A DNA stretch of 64,000 nt from Rhabdophis nuchalis (taxonomy: Eukaryota; Chordata; Lepidosauria; Squamata; Natricidae): the NCBI GenBank assembly GCA_039707465.1, contig CM077644.1, forward strand, positions 80,439,375 through 80,503,374, read 5' to 3'. Both the position numbers and the translations under genes were made by a program. This document shows, one piece after another, positions 12,300-23,104 of the stretch (position 1 is its first letter; each line of letters begins with the position of its first letter). Under the pieces are notes generated by a model. It did not search any database, was not told the origin of the DNA, and saw nothing but the letters and a program-made list of their open reading frames with translations.

Positions 12300-12756
12300 T
12301 CAAAAGTATTATTTTACACTTTGTTTCTTTGTTCTCAAAAAGATTTAACACTTTTAACCATGGCAACAAGAAAGCCTCCATTAGGCAAATCACAATCTGC
12401 TCCTACATCCTCAAGACCAAGTCCAACCTCACAGCCAAAAATTACTGAACTCCTCCAGAAGGAAACAGAAGCAACAGAGGCGACATCACCATCGATAGAG
12501 GAGATGTTCCAGAATATTGAATGAAATGCAACAAATTCGGAAAGACAATTTAAGCACAAAGCTGGAACTTTTGGAGGCACAGAGAGAAATAACAAATAAT
12601 AAACAAAAAATCAAGGGGTTGGAGGGCGGGGCAGTTGGGATGAGAGAAGAGATAAAGGAGTTTAAGAATGAAATTACAGATATTACAGGTCATATGTCTA
12701 GAATGGATTTTGAACGCTTGTCTTTCTTTTCCCTGAGTCAAAAGTATTATTTTACA
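12300..12756 (+). mobile_element. L1 ORF1 5' fragment between 19-bp direct repeats
   Basis: An ATG at about 12360 opens a frame reading MATRKPPLGKSQ, then Ser/Pro/Thr-rich residues. It shifts frame near 12520 and continues as a charged coiled coil (LELLEAQREITNNKQKIKGL) up to a block RMDFERL, which resembles the coiled-coil to RRM junction of L1 ORF1 (compare RIDLERM in the copy at 35098). The RRM and C-terminal domains are absent. Exact 19-bp direct repeats lie at 12300-12318 and 12738-12756. No poly-A separates the coding part from the right repeat. Assignment to L1 ORF1 is inferred from the domain pattern. Confidence 0.6.
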
Positions 12757-13838
12757 GAAACTGGAAGCTTGGAAAACTTTCAGTGGAGGTAGTGGTTCAA
12801 TCATCAGTAAGTGAGTTTAAACATGCTTGGGATGAACACATCTCCATCATCTGACAAAAATAAAAAATAAATAAAACATAAAAATAATTAGAAATAATAA
12901 ATTAATTTAAAAGAAAAAAATAATAATAAACTTAAAGGCCAAACTTGATGGACCACTAGGGTTTAGTTGGGTTTTTTTTGCCATCAGTTTTCTATGCTTC
13001 TATCTGCCTGTGTGCGTGTGTCTGTGTGTGTCTGTATCACTCTCTGGGTATGTGTGGTTTTCTGACATTTACTTGCCTCCTCAAAAGGACATGGTTTAAC
13101 TTGTTAAAATTCGTTATCCAGAAAAGTAAAATGCCTTCGGATCATGATGGGGTCAACATTTGTGAGATTCATTTCAAAATGTGATATTACCACTTGATGA
13201 CATTAGCATGCATCGATTCTTTTTCCACCATACTCCCATTCCTTCTGGAAATGGATTCGTGTTGTGACATTTTCTCATCTTGCTACAATCTTTGTCACCA
13301 AAATGAACTACCTAGAATCACATTGTCTCATTTTCACATTGCTGTGCTGCGTGTGCCTGACCTTTTTAATATGCAGTGTTTTGAATAGCTGACCATTCCA
13401 CTCCTCTTCTTTCCATTAGCAAAGAAGAAATGGAAAGAAAAGAGAAAAGCTAACCTGTTGCCAAAGACGGGACTGACCAGCTAGTTGAAACAAAGAATAT
13501 TGAAAAGGTCAACGTTGCACAGAGGCGGTAAATAATCCATTTCACAGAATGTATTAGACATAAGAACATGGATGCTTCCTTTGTGTCACAAGAGTTGTAA
13601 CCTGAGGATTAGTGTTGTAATGTGATAATAAAAGAGCTACAATAAACTGACATAAGTATAGGCAATTACTATTCTGTTCTTGAAACCATAAGTTCAGTGA
13701 AACATTCTATACATAAAGAGATGGACTTCAACTTGTATAGACACTAAGCTCCATAAAATCTAACACAAGGATAAAAAATAAACTTCAAATTTAGTTTACT
13801 TCCAAATATTGTGCACTACAAGAGTGGAGGGTGCCATG
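12757..13838. other. no recognisable gene
   Basis: AT-rich DNA with a short (TG)n-rich stretch near 13010-13060. Short frames on the plus strand have no motif. Confidence 0.4.
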
Positions 13839-14029
13839 GTGTAGAGCAGGGGTCCCCAACCTTTTTTGCACCAGGGACCGCTTTCATTTTAAAGAAAGTT
13901 TTGCGGACCGGCTGAGTGACTCAGCAGTCATGTGACTGGGTGGGTGTGGCCAACTTGGAAAATGTGAAACTCACTTAACAATGGTCTTGGTTAACAACCA
14001 AACTTTTGGACTCAATTGTGGTCATAAGT

Positions 14030-14105
<76 letters not shown>

Positions 14106-14650
14106 TTTCTTTCTCTTTCTTTCCCTCTTTCTTTCTCTTTCCCTCTTTCTCTCTCTCTCTTTCTTTCCCCCTTTCTCACTTTCTTTCTCTCTTTCTTTCT
14201 CTTTCTCTCTCTCTTTCTTTCCCTCTTTCTTTCTTTCTCTGTCTTTCTTTCTCTTTTTCTTTCTCTTTCTCTCTCTCTCTCTCTTTCTTTTTTCTTTCTC
14301 TCTCTCTTTTTTCTCTTTCCTTTCTGTCTCTCTTTCTTTCTCTTTCTCTCTGTCTGTCTTTCTTTCTCTCTTTCTTTCTTTCTCTCCCACTTTTTTCTTT
14401 CTTTCTTTTTCTTTCGCTCTCTCTCTCTCCGTCTCTCTCTCCTTCGTCTGCCCATCTATCACTATGTGTGTGTGTGTATGTGTGTGTGTCTGTCTCGCAT
14501 TCACGCACTTAATCACTCATTCTGTGTCTCTCTTTCTCTCCCACCCTCTCTCTGTCTCTCTGTCTCTCTGTGTGTGTCTGTCACTCTCTGATTCCCCCCT
14601 CCCTCCCTGTCTCTCTCTGTGTCTGTGCCTCTCTCTGTCTGTCTGTCGTC
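14030..14650. repeat. (TTTC)n and degenerate CT-rich tract
   Basis: About 75 bp of pure TTTC units lead into several hundred bases of almost uninterrupted pyrimidines with CT, TTTC and GT units. This is a strand-asymmetric tract within the hAT element. Confidence 0.95.
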
Positions 14651-14786
14651 GTCCCCGCCCCGCACCACCCCCCGCGGAGCGTCCTCAGCCCGGCTCACTC
14701 GCCTTAGCCTGTCCCGGCCGCCCGGCTACCCGCCGTGCTTGGTCACTCGTTCGCTCGCTCAGGCTCCTTCCAGGAGCTGAGAAGCC

Positions 14787-14789
<3 letters not shown>

Positions 14790-14828
<39 letters not shown>
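14790..14828. repeat. (GT)n microsatellite
   Basis: About 19 uninterrupted GT units. Confidence 0.95.
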
Positions 14829-14831
<3 letters not shown>

Positions 14832-15093
14832 AATGGCGGCCCCTGGAAGACGACGAGTGGCCAGCATGCCGGCTGTGGAGGGAGGGAGGGGGAGGGAGGA
14901 AGGGAATCGGCCAGGAGTCCAACCATCGAGGAGGGTGGAAGAGCCACACTCCAACGACGCGAACAGCTTTCCCGCGTGCTCTGCCCAGGGGGCTGCCCCC
15001 TCCTCCTCCTCTCCGGCCCTGTGGCCCGGTGCCTACCAAGCCACGGACCGGCACCGGTTCACGGCCCGGGGGTTGGGGACCCCTGGTGTAGAG

Positions 15094-15627
15094 GATATCA
15101 GTAATTGGAGTTGATGACCTTCCATAATTCTGGGCTAGATGTTCATGAATATATTTTTAGAAACACCACACAGACCAGTATGTATTTAAAAGGAAAATAT
15201 TTGTGATTTATGTATTAGATTTGTATCCCACTTTTTTTCCAGAAAAAGAAGACAATGTGTACAATATTTCCTTACAAAATTTGATCTCAATAATATTAAG
15301 CTCAATAAAATATGAGTGCTTTCTATCTTACTTTTTTTATAAGCACAAGGTAGTATATGGCTTTTCGTACTTCAAGGTTAGGTTTAGGAAGTAGTGAGTT
15401 ACCAATATGAATGTTGCATTGTTGTCAGAAACCTGTGCTTTATTCAAGGACATGACTAAGAACTTAGACACTAAGGCTGAAAAGTAGGACTACATATTAG
15501 TGTGGAAAAGATCAAAGTCATGTTAATTAGGAGTCACCCTCCTAAAATATTAATGGCAACTGGTCAATGACCAATAAAACATTTCCAATACTTTACATAC
15601 CTCAGTAGCACCTTATCACAAGATGGC
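15094..15627. other. no recognisable feature
   Basis: AT-rich unique-looking sequence. Confidence 0.4.
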
Positions 15628-15720
15628 AGCCAGAAGTGGTATTCAGCCGGTCCACACCGGTTCGGAGGAACTGGTAACAGAAATTTGACCTGGTTCATTG
15701 AACCAGTAAATCCAACCTCT
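15628..15720. mobile_element. cagtggtggg-family MITE, partial
   Basis: Contains gtggtattcagccggtcc, accggttc and gaaccagtaaatcc blocks typical of the family seen complete at 50161. A CpG-poor C-rich tail continues to about 15850. The boundaries are not clear. Confidence 0.5.
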
Positions 15721-15849
15721 GGATGGCCCCACCCCCACCTGCCCAGTTACCCTGTCACGGCTCATCACTATCTGCCACCACCCCACCGACCCCCGCCCTA
15801 TACATGTTGCCTTCACTTTGCCATGCATAGATGCAGATGTCAAATACAG

Positions 15850-16792
15850 AATTGGTAAAGCTTATGGGGTATTCCAGTGCTTATGACCTATTTGGTCAGC
15901 TTTAACAATTTTATAAGACAATTATACCAATAGCAATCTATGCTGGTAAAACATGGGCAATAACAGAATACACAGCACAAAAGCTTAATATGTTCTATCA
16001 ATGTTGCCTATAAAGAATTCTGGGTGTCATTTGGCACAACTGTGTAACTAATAAGGAATATTTGTGGTGGAGTGGATATAGAAAGTTGCAGGCCATTGTG
16101 AATTTTGAATGTACCTAGCTGTTCACATTTTCACTTGCCAAAACATCAATACCTGAAAAATGCTCTGTAATGGAAGCCACCAGAAGGAAAGTGGAGGCTG
16201 GGTAGACTACGCAAAACTTGGCATTAGATGTTAAAAGATGACTTACAGACAGTAGACATCAAATGGGAAATTGCTGAACATGCTGCTGCAAATAGGATTC
16301 ATTGGAAGAAGTTTGCTGTCCTGTGCACTTACTTTGCACAAGAAATGATGATGATAATAATGATGATGGTGATGATGATGATGATGATAATGAATTACCA
16401 ATATTATCCAATAAACATCCATGCTAATATAGATCTGAGCCATGTCTCTAGTCCTAGACTAATACTATTAGTAGAATCACATTGCAAATCACATTGATTC
16501 TCAAATCTCTAAGGAAACTTTATGGGTTTAAGAGTGTGTGTGGGTGGAGTAATGTCAATTAGAAGAAAAATATACAACTGGATCTTTGAAAAAACTGTTA
16601 AGAAATTAGTTATGTAAAATAGTTGCTTTGATTCATTTAGTGAAATGAATCAAATTTACATTCTTAAATTAAAACATTCCCTTCTCAAGGGCAGTGAATA
16701 TAAAATCATAACTTAAACTGATTGCAGTTTAAGTTATGATTTTATGATTGCAGCTTATAACTGTGGATAATCAAAACATATTCCTTTAGTTA
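15850..16792. other. AT-rich DNA with a GAT microsatellite
   Basis: No gene seen. A (GAT)n-like tract occupies about 16346-16390. A palindromic stretch near 16700-16745 pairs aaaatcataacttaaact with its inverse. Confidence 0.4.
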
Positions 16793-16793
16793 T

Positions 16794-16848
<55 letters not shown>

Positions 16849-16863
16849 TTATATATAGATAAC
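16793..16863. repeat. (GATA)n microsatellite, left part
   Basis: About thirteen GATA units. The tract resumes at 19222 on the other side of the LTR, so it is one array split by an insertion. Confidence 0.9.
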
Positions 16864-17280
16864 TGTTATGACCTAGGTTACCTAGGCAGAGACAGGCATC
16901 AATATAGTCCTTTATTGCCCTGTTGCCCTGTTAGCTAGCACAACAAATGGCCCTATAACAACTGGTAAGGCTCCACACTTCCCTCTCAGTCTCACAAGCA
17001 AAAGCTGGTCGACAAACAAAACCAATTCACAAAGACAGAGAAGTCCAAAGAGAAGGTTCAAGATCAAGGGGCAAGGTCCAGAATCAAGATCCAAAAGGCA
17101 AGGCAATTTCACCAGGTCAGAAGTCCACAAGGCCAAGTCACATCCACAAGGAAAAGGCAAGGCATGGGAAGAAACAAGAATCAAGGATGATTTTTTCCCC
17201 AAAGTGGGTTGTGTGTGAGTGTAAGCCAAAGCAAACAATTGTTTCTAACAAAGACAAACTACCCTGGCTTCTTCTTAATT

Positions 17281-17535
17281 AAATTAAAAACACACTTTTT
17301 CCGCTTGGCCGGCCTAGGCTAGTCTCTCTTTCTATGGGGTTTTAAACTTATTTATAGCTGCTGGGTATTTTAGTTTAATGGGTTTTAGCACAGGAATAGA
17401 TTTAATCTGTTTTTATATTATGTATTTATATTGGTATATTTATTGTTTTTACTTTCCCTGTGCACCGCCCCGAGTCCCTGTGGGGAGAGGGAGCGGTTCT
17501 ACAAATTAAATTTGAATTGAATTGAATTAAGTCAA
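17281..17535 (+). mobile_element. L2-clade LINE 3' end nested in LTR
   Basis: Forward L2 tail: cttggccggcctaggctag, then ccctgtgcaccgccccgagt, then a gaattgaattgaatt tail. It is inserted in the LTR sequence and retains almost no coding sequence. Confidence 0.8.
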
Positions 17536-17670
17536 TCCATACAGGTGTTCCTTGTGAGGTCAGGAAAGGTGACCTTCTCCCAAGCAACCTCTCAGCCCTC
17601 CTTTGAGCATGTCTCTGCTCTATTTTCTATGCCCTTGGATCAAATGGGGGAGGTAGCTGTTTCTCATCAG

Positions 17671-19016
17671 GAAACTCCACCAATGGAAGCTTGATGGCAT
17701 ACCAGTGGAACAGGTCCACAGATTTCAATACCTAGGCATTTTTTTCCAATCTAATGCCAAGTGGCTTTCACAGGTTGAGTTCCTTTGCAACAAGGCCAAG
17801 ATCTCCTTGCATGCTGCCCTGCACTTTTTCTACTCGGAGGGCGCCCACCATATTCCCTCAGTACTAAAAGCATACAGGGCCAAGGTGATAGCTGCCATTT
17901 CATATGGCGCTCCTCTTTCGGTCCCAGCTAACATTTCCCGACTTGAGTCTGTCCAAAGCCAGTTCCTACGCCGCTTAATGGGAGTCCCCCCTTGTGTGAG
18001 CAATGCTGCAATCTGTCTGGAATTAGGCATACCATCGCTCGACACCATTTTGTGGAAACGTACAATTGGTTACTGGCTGGCCCTATGGGCCAGACTCCCA
18101 GCCTATTACTTAGGACAGTGCTTATGGCGGGATGACTTCCAGAGCCCTTGGGCCCGTAATATCCACACTAAACTCATAAAGATAGGAATCTCCCCTATTG
18201 AAGCCTTTATACTTGGCCCCACCACTGCCAAATTACTGATATTCCAACGATTGGATGACATCGAAAGGCAACAGAACTTGGCACTTGGTGTAGAAATTTG
18301 TTCTCCATTCCCTCTCGGCATTATTCCCCTAAATATCTCTCCAAGCTATCCTCCATCAAACACAGGTTGGCATTCTTAAAGGCATGCTTTAACGTGATCC
18401 CCTCGAATGCCCTAGATAGCAGACTTTCTGGGGGTGTAAAGCCCCGGGGGTGTAAAGCCCACCCACTGCTCATGTGACGGTCGATCCTTGGAATCGCTAG
18501 CTCACATTGTATTCACATGCCCCTACTACCAGGAGAAAAGATTAGAACTCATCTCCCCTATTTGCCAAAGATTTCCTGAACTAACCGGAAATCAGAGTCT
18601 TCACCTTCTTATCCAGGACACTGACTCGAAGACCACATTGAAGGTTGCAAGCTTTTTTTGCTGCAGTCTTAGCTTGTAAGAACCGTGGGAAGGGTCGGGT
18701 TGGTCCCACTGGCTGAGGTCAGTTGTGCTGATTGTTTGCAGCATACCACTCGGTGGCCGCATCAGGTGCTGACATGTAGATCGTATATAAATCTTTACAT
18801 GGTATCTTCCATTTACGCTCAATTCGAATTGATCATACTCTTAAACCATAGATTTAGATCTCTATAATGGTTAGATGGTACGGTTGACAGAATGGTCCTT
18901 GCCATCGATTTTGCCTGTTTTCTCCCACCCTTCAGTGGGGCCCTGCTGTACATCCACATGTGATTTGTTTATCTTGTCTTTTGGTCTATTACTGCAATAA
19001 AGTTTTATATATATTT
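17671..19016 (+). pseudogene. non-LTR retrotransposon, ORF2 C-terminal remnant
   Basis: A 5'-truncated LINE flanked by exact 14-bp duplications ctgtttctcatcag (17657-17670, 19017-19030). The plus-strand frame 17705-18379 (225 codons) has the RT thumb-like motif FQYLGIFFQS and further blocks such as SISYGAPL-like and LRRLMGVPP. After a disrupted stretch near 18380-18480, with a short GGGGGTGTAAAGCCC duplication, the same frame resumes with C-x-C-x8-H-x5-C spacing near 18470-18530. This resembles the C-terminal zinc knuckle of several LINE clades. It ends in aataaagttttatatatat. It is not the L2 family seen elsewhere and I cannot fix the clade. Confidence 0.7.
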
Positions 19017-19221
19017 CTGTTTCTCATCAGAGGGGATCTGCAGCTGATCCCCCTCTGTGTCTGTGAAAGCAGGAAGATTTATGTCCAGTCAACAACTTCC
19101 CCCAATGCCTGGGGGGCTTGGAACAGCATTGCCCTCAACTCCTGGCTCTCCAAATATTCCACATGAGATGTGCCATCCCAGCTCCAATCCTCCTCTGAAG
19201 AGGGATCCAATGGGGCCATGA

Positions 19222-19242
19222 CAGATAAATACATAGATAGAT

Positions 19243-19286
<44 letters not shown>
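19222..19286. repeat. (GATA)n microsatellite, right part
   Basis: GATA units continuing the array interrupted at 16863. Confidence 0.9.
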
Positions 19287-19392
19287 CAAACAGAGAGACT
19301 TAAAAACTCCAGTACCAACACACACACTCTCAGACACACAAATTAACAATGAAAAAAACCTGCATACTTGATTACATGTCTTGGCTGTGGAT

Positions 19393-19559
19393 CAGTGGTG
19401 GGTTTGTACCAGTTTTACTACCATTTCACTTGTGCACTTTCTCTTTCTCTCTCTTGCATGTGATGCTTCTGTGCATGGGCAGAAGTGTGCGAGCAGGTGG
19501 GTAAAGCCTCCCACGGCCACCACTACCGGTTCGGCCGAACTGGGACAAACCCACCTCTG
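19393..19559. mobile_element. cagtggtggg-family MITE, short
   Basis: Ends cagtggtgggtttgtacc and gggacaaacccacctctg pair as inverted repeats. Flanking octamers match at 6 of 8. The length is 167 bp and there is no coding content. Confidence 0.7.
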
Positions 19560-19567
19560 GTATGGAT

Positions 19568-20870
19568 AAAAGGACTGTAGCTGCCACAGTTAGAGCTGAA
19601 TTGGGAATTTCTACAATTTGTTTTTTTGTCTAAAATCAGGGCATATAACTATGGTGCAAAATTAATGCTATGGAAACTGACAGATTCCCAAAATTGTGTC
19701 TGCTATATAGACAAAACCTCAATTAAATACCTTTTGGATTGTAGAACTGTCAAATTATATTAGGATCTGGAGTCTTTCTGTCTCGCTCTCTTGTGTACAA
19801 ATGGAAAACAAGCTAAAAAGATTGCTGCACAAAGAATCTTGGATATAGAAGCACAGACAGATACAGCCATTCTCAGTAAATTTGACCCACTGAAATGGAG
19901 GATGCACTTCAGATGTACTTTTCATATTACCAAACATTTAAATACAGAAATGCCTAAACATCACAGGGTGTTTGTTGTTTACCTGAGCAAGAGTCAAGTA
20001 ATAGGACACAAGGGTTAAACATAGAAGATTTAACCAAGTCCCTTATAACAAACATACTTATATTCGAAGAGCTCCAGAGATAAAAGACATAATGCACATG
20101 AATATCAATTGTGTTAGAAAGAGAGGGAGAGAGATCAATATGTTGGACCATATGTTAGACTTATTGGGATCCTTATATTAAAACAATATATTTCAGGTGT
20201 GGTCAGAATTCAAAAATCACATTATTTCAATAAAACTGTTAGGCGAGATCTGCATGTGCGGGTCTGACTAGGTAAATTGTAGAGGTTATACAGAAATATC
20301 ATTTGACTTATTTAATTAGTCTTTTTGTTTAATGTGTTTCTTTTATTCCATTTTTATATATGATCTGATTAATGTTCTGTGTTTTATATTCTGTATTTTG
20401 ATATGGCCTACTGGCCAATGAACAATAAAGTTACTGGACATACCTAGTGATGATTAAAATAATAAACATAAGAAAAAGAAAGAAATATCATATAATATCA
20501 ATCAAGAATTAATTAACCTTATCGTTAACTCTAGACCATACTTAAATAAAATGCTTAATCTTAATTTTTTAAACACATAAATAACAGATACATGTTCTCA
20601 ATACTTTCCTTAGTATCAGGAGGTAACTTTCTTTCAGTTACAATTAACTTATTTGCAAAGTCCCAGATCAAAGTTCTTCATAGAATAGAAATTCCATATG
20701 TTCTCTATAAGTATTTTTTATATGATAAGTATCCTGAAGTTGCCTTTTTAATTGCTAATTTTTATGCCTTAGCTATAGTGGCTATAGAGCCACACAATGA
20801 ATTAAACTATTATAATGCTATCATACTTGTGTTGTTTTATGTTGTTGTATTATGGTCTTGTGTCATAATA
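19568..20870. other. AT-rich DNA, possible LINE 3' end near 20440
   Basis: No gene recognised. The block around 20400-20440 (gaacaataaagttactgg) looks like a polyadenylation signal at the 3' end of an old plus-strand LINE, but upstream frames have no motif I can name. Confidence 0.3.
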
Positions 20871-21222
20871 GTAAAGGTAAAAGTTCCCCTCGCACATATG
20901 TGCTAGTCATTCACCACTCTAGGGGATGGTGCTCATTTCCATTTCAAACTGAAGAGCCCAGTGCTGTCCAAAATGTCTCCATGGTCATGTGGCCGGCATG
21001 ACTAAATGATGAATTTAGGTGCATGGAAGGCTGTTACTTTCTCACCAAAGTGGTCCTATTTTTCTACTTGCATTTTTTATGTGCTTTTGAACTGCTAGAT
21101 TGGCAGAAGCTGGGACAAGTAACGTAGCTCACTCAGTTATGTGGCGCTAGGGATTTGAACTGCTGAACTTCCATTTGACAAGCTCAGCATCTTAGCCACT
21201 TAGCCACCACGTCCCTAGGCCA
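20871..21222 (-). mobile_element. Sauria-type SINE
   Basis: Reverse copy: tail (aaggtaaaagttcccctcgc) at 20871, body, then a tRNA-like head ending near 21222 (gggatttgaactgctgaac, cttagccact). It is close to full length with scattered substitutions. Confidence 0.85.
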
Positions 21223-21413
21223 CAATACAACAACATAAAAAGACACTACTGCTACATATTTTAGGAGTCTAGTTCTACATCACATTACATTTAAACTATC
21301 ATACTTATTTTCAAAAATGTATGACTACATACTATTTGAAACCAAAATATCTTATCCATAATTTGGTAAAATCAAATTATTTGAATTAAAGAAAAGTCAA
21401 AATTCTTATTTTG

Positions 21414-21415
<2 letters not shown>
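21223..21415. other. no recognisable feature
   Basis: Short AT-rich spacer between the SINE and a CA repeat. Confidence 0.4.

Positions 21416-21461
<46 letters not shown>
21416..21461. repeat. (CA)n microsatellite
   Basis: About 23 uninterrupted CA units. Confidence 0.95.
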
Positions 21462-21463
<2 letters not shown>

Positions 21464-21621
21464 CTGTTACCCAAACCTTTTTAAACATTCCTTGAGGGGT
21501 CCAATAGATACAAAATAATTATATTGCCCTAAGTCATAAGAATTATGTTTCACATTCTCTAAAACCTGGACCACAATTTTACAAGATCATATAAGTTTCT
21601 TTCTTCCTGAGTTCAGATATA

Positions 21622-22401
21622 CAGTGGTACCTCGCTTCATGAACGCCTCTCTTCACGACCAATTCGGTGTACGACCAGAAATTTTCCAAAAAATGTGCTC
21701 CGCTGCACGAACCCCGCCTCGCTTCACGTCCCGGAGCCGCGGACATTTTATCTACGAATGAATGTTGTGAGGGGGACGGGTGTGTGTGTGGAAGCGAAGG
21801 CGGGGGGGAGGAGCTGCCTTCCCAGCCGGGCTCTGCAGCTGAGGGGCGATGGAGCAAACCGCGCGCGGCTGCCAGCATGACTTTCGCCCGTCTCTTTCTG
21901 GGCTCGGCGCTTCTGCTTGTCGGGACGCTTCCCAGAAGCGCCGAGCCCAGAAAGAAACGGGCGAAAGTCATGCTGGCAGCCGCGCGCGGTGTGTGTGTGG
22001 AAGCGAAGGCAGGGGGGAAGGAGCTGCCTTCCTGGCCGGGCTCCGCAGCTGAGGGGCGATGGAGCAAACCGCGCGCGGCCACCGTGGGGCTGCTGGCTTC
22101 GGGAAGCATCCCGACAAGCAGAAGCGCCGAGCCCAGAAAGAGACGGGCGAAAGTCATGCTGGCTTGCTCCATCGCCCCTCAGCTGCTTTATATTGAACCC
22201 TATGGGAAACTGTGCCTTTGTTCACAACCAATTCTATTCGCGAACAGAGTCAGTTCAAGAATCACGACCAAAAAACAAGGTCAGAACGGATTAACCAGAT
22301 TTACATTGAACCCTATGGGAAATTGTGCCTCGCTTCACAACTAATTCGGAACGCGAACAGAGTCAGTTCATGAATTAAGTTCGTGAAGCGAGGTACCACT
22401 G
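21622..22401. mobile_element. Tigger/mariner-like MITE with shuffled interior
   Basis: Terminal inverted repeats start cagtggtacctcgcttcatg and end cgtgaagcgaggtaccactg. TA flanks both ends (21620-21621, 22402-22403), as expected for Tc1/mariner-Tigger transposons. There is no transposase motif in any frame. The interior is CpG-rich and holds repeated modules: gaggggcgatggagcaaacc occurs near 21841 and 22051, and a cgccgagcccagaaag module occurs once inverted and twice direct. Near the right end the block gaaccctatggga is duplicated about 120 bp apart. Confidence 0.85.
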
Positions 22402-22776
22402 TAGATCTAACGCTACTGTTTACTCTGTTTTTAAATTCCTTATAAGACTGAATTGTGGATTTTGTTTCAAATATTCCTTCTCTTACAAATTCTAGGTACC
22501 ACTGAAGCAGATAAATTACCTGGACCAGATTGATTGGTTCTATATATTTCAACAGTATACATTACCAAGCAGGATATTTTTGGGTAAATATATATTCAGA
22601 ATGTGATTTCTCAGATTCTTAAAATTACCATAATTAAATTAACTGGTTTAAAGTACTTATTTCTTTTTGGTTTGGACATTCCCAGAGAACATCTCCCCTT
22701 CCCCCCCTTCTTCAGATTTGCGTTATTCCACTACCTGAAGTTGTCATGTGATTTTGGATCAAAAGTTTTTAATTAT
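22402..22776. other. no recognisable feature
   Basis: AT-rich unique-looking sequence. Confidence 0.4.
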
Positions 22777-23104
22777 CAGAGGTGGTATATAGCAGGTTCT
22801 GACCCGTTCTGGATAACCAGTAGTGGACATTTTTAATAGTTCAGAGAACTGGTAAATACCACCTCTGACTGGCTCCGCCCCCATCTATTCTCTGCCTCCT
22901 GAATCCCAGCTGATCAGGAGGAAATGAGGATTTTGAAGTAACCTTCCCCTGGAATGGGGTGGGAATGGAGATTTTACAGAATCCTTCCCCTGCCACGCCC
23001 ACCAAGCCATGCCCACCAAGCCACACCACACTCACCAAGCCATGCCACGCCCACCAAGCCACGCCCACAGAACCAGTAGTAAAAAAAAATGAATCCCATC
23101 TCTG
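22777..23104. mobile_element. cagtggtggg-family hAT MITE
   Basis: Left end cagaggtggtata, right end gaatcccatctctg. The interior has ccacgcccaccaagcc direct repeats and a gccccgcccccat-like block shared with the copies at 6037 and 50161. The target duplication is not clear. Confidence 0.7.

Larger units (their letters stand above)
13847..15085. mobile_element. hAT-type non-autonomous element with pyrimidine-rich core
   Basis: Terminal inverted repeats are caggggtccccaacc and ggttggggacccctg, flanked by exact 8-bp duplications gtgtagag (13839-13846, 15086-15093). This TIR is typical of a widespread hAT MITE family. The interior has a CT-rich simple-sequence block (about 14030-14650), then a GC-rich, CpG-rich segment with a (TG)n tract (14790-14828). 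There is no transposase. The long frames across it are translations of TTTC repeats. A second copy begins at 63864. Confidence 0.9.
16864..19221 (-). mobile_element. solo-LTR-like element with two nested LINE inserts
   Basis: Starts tgttatgacctagg and ends ggggccatgaca, giving TG...CA ends. Flanks are both GATA-rich (gataac on the left, gataaa on the right). LTR sequence occupies about 16864-17280, 17536-17656 and 19031-19221. The rest is an L2 copy and another LINE. A reverse-strand poly-A signal (tttatt near 16910) suggests minus orientation. The terminal motif is shared with the LTR at 53846. No gag or pol is present, so it is likely a solo LTR. Confidence 0.65.

Noticed and set aside
13981..14829. 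282-codon Ser/Phe/Leu-rich open frame and several Lys/Glu/Arg-rich reverse frames
   Set aside because: They are translations of TTTC and CT repeats inside a hAT element and have no domain.
16228..16497. Met-rich frame and His-rich reverse frame
   Set aside because: Translations of a GAT/ATG trinucleotide tract.
21579..22344. 197- and 225-codon frames on opposite strands
   Set aside because: Both lie inside the Tigger-like MITE. The repeated peptides mirror its repeated modules.
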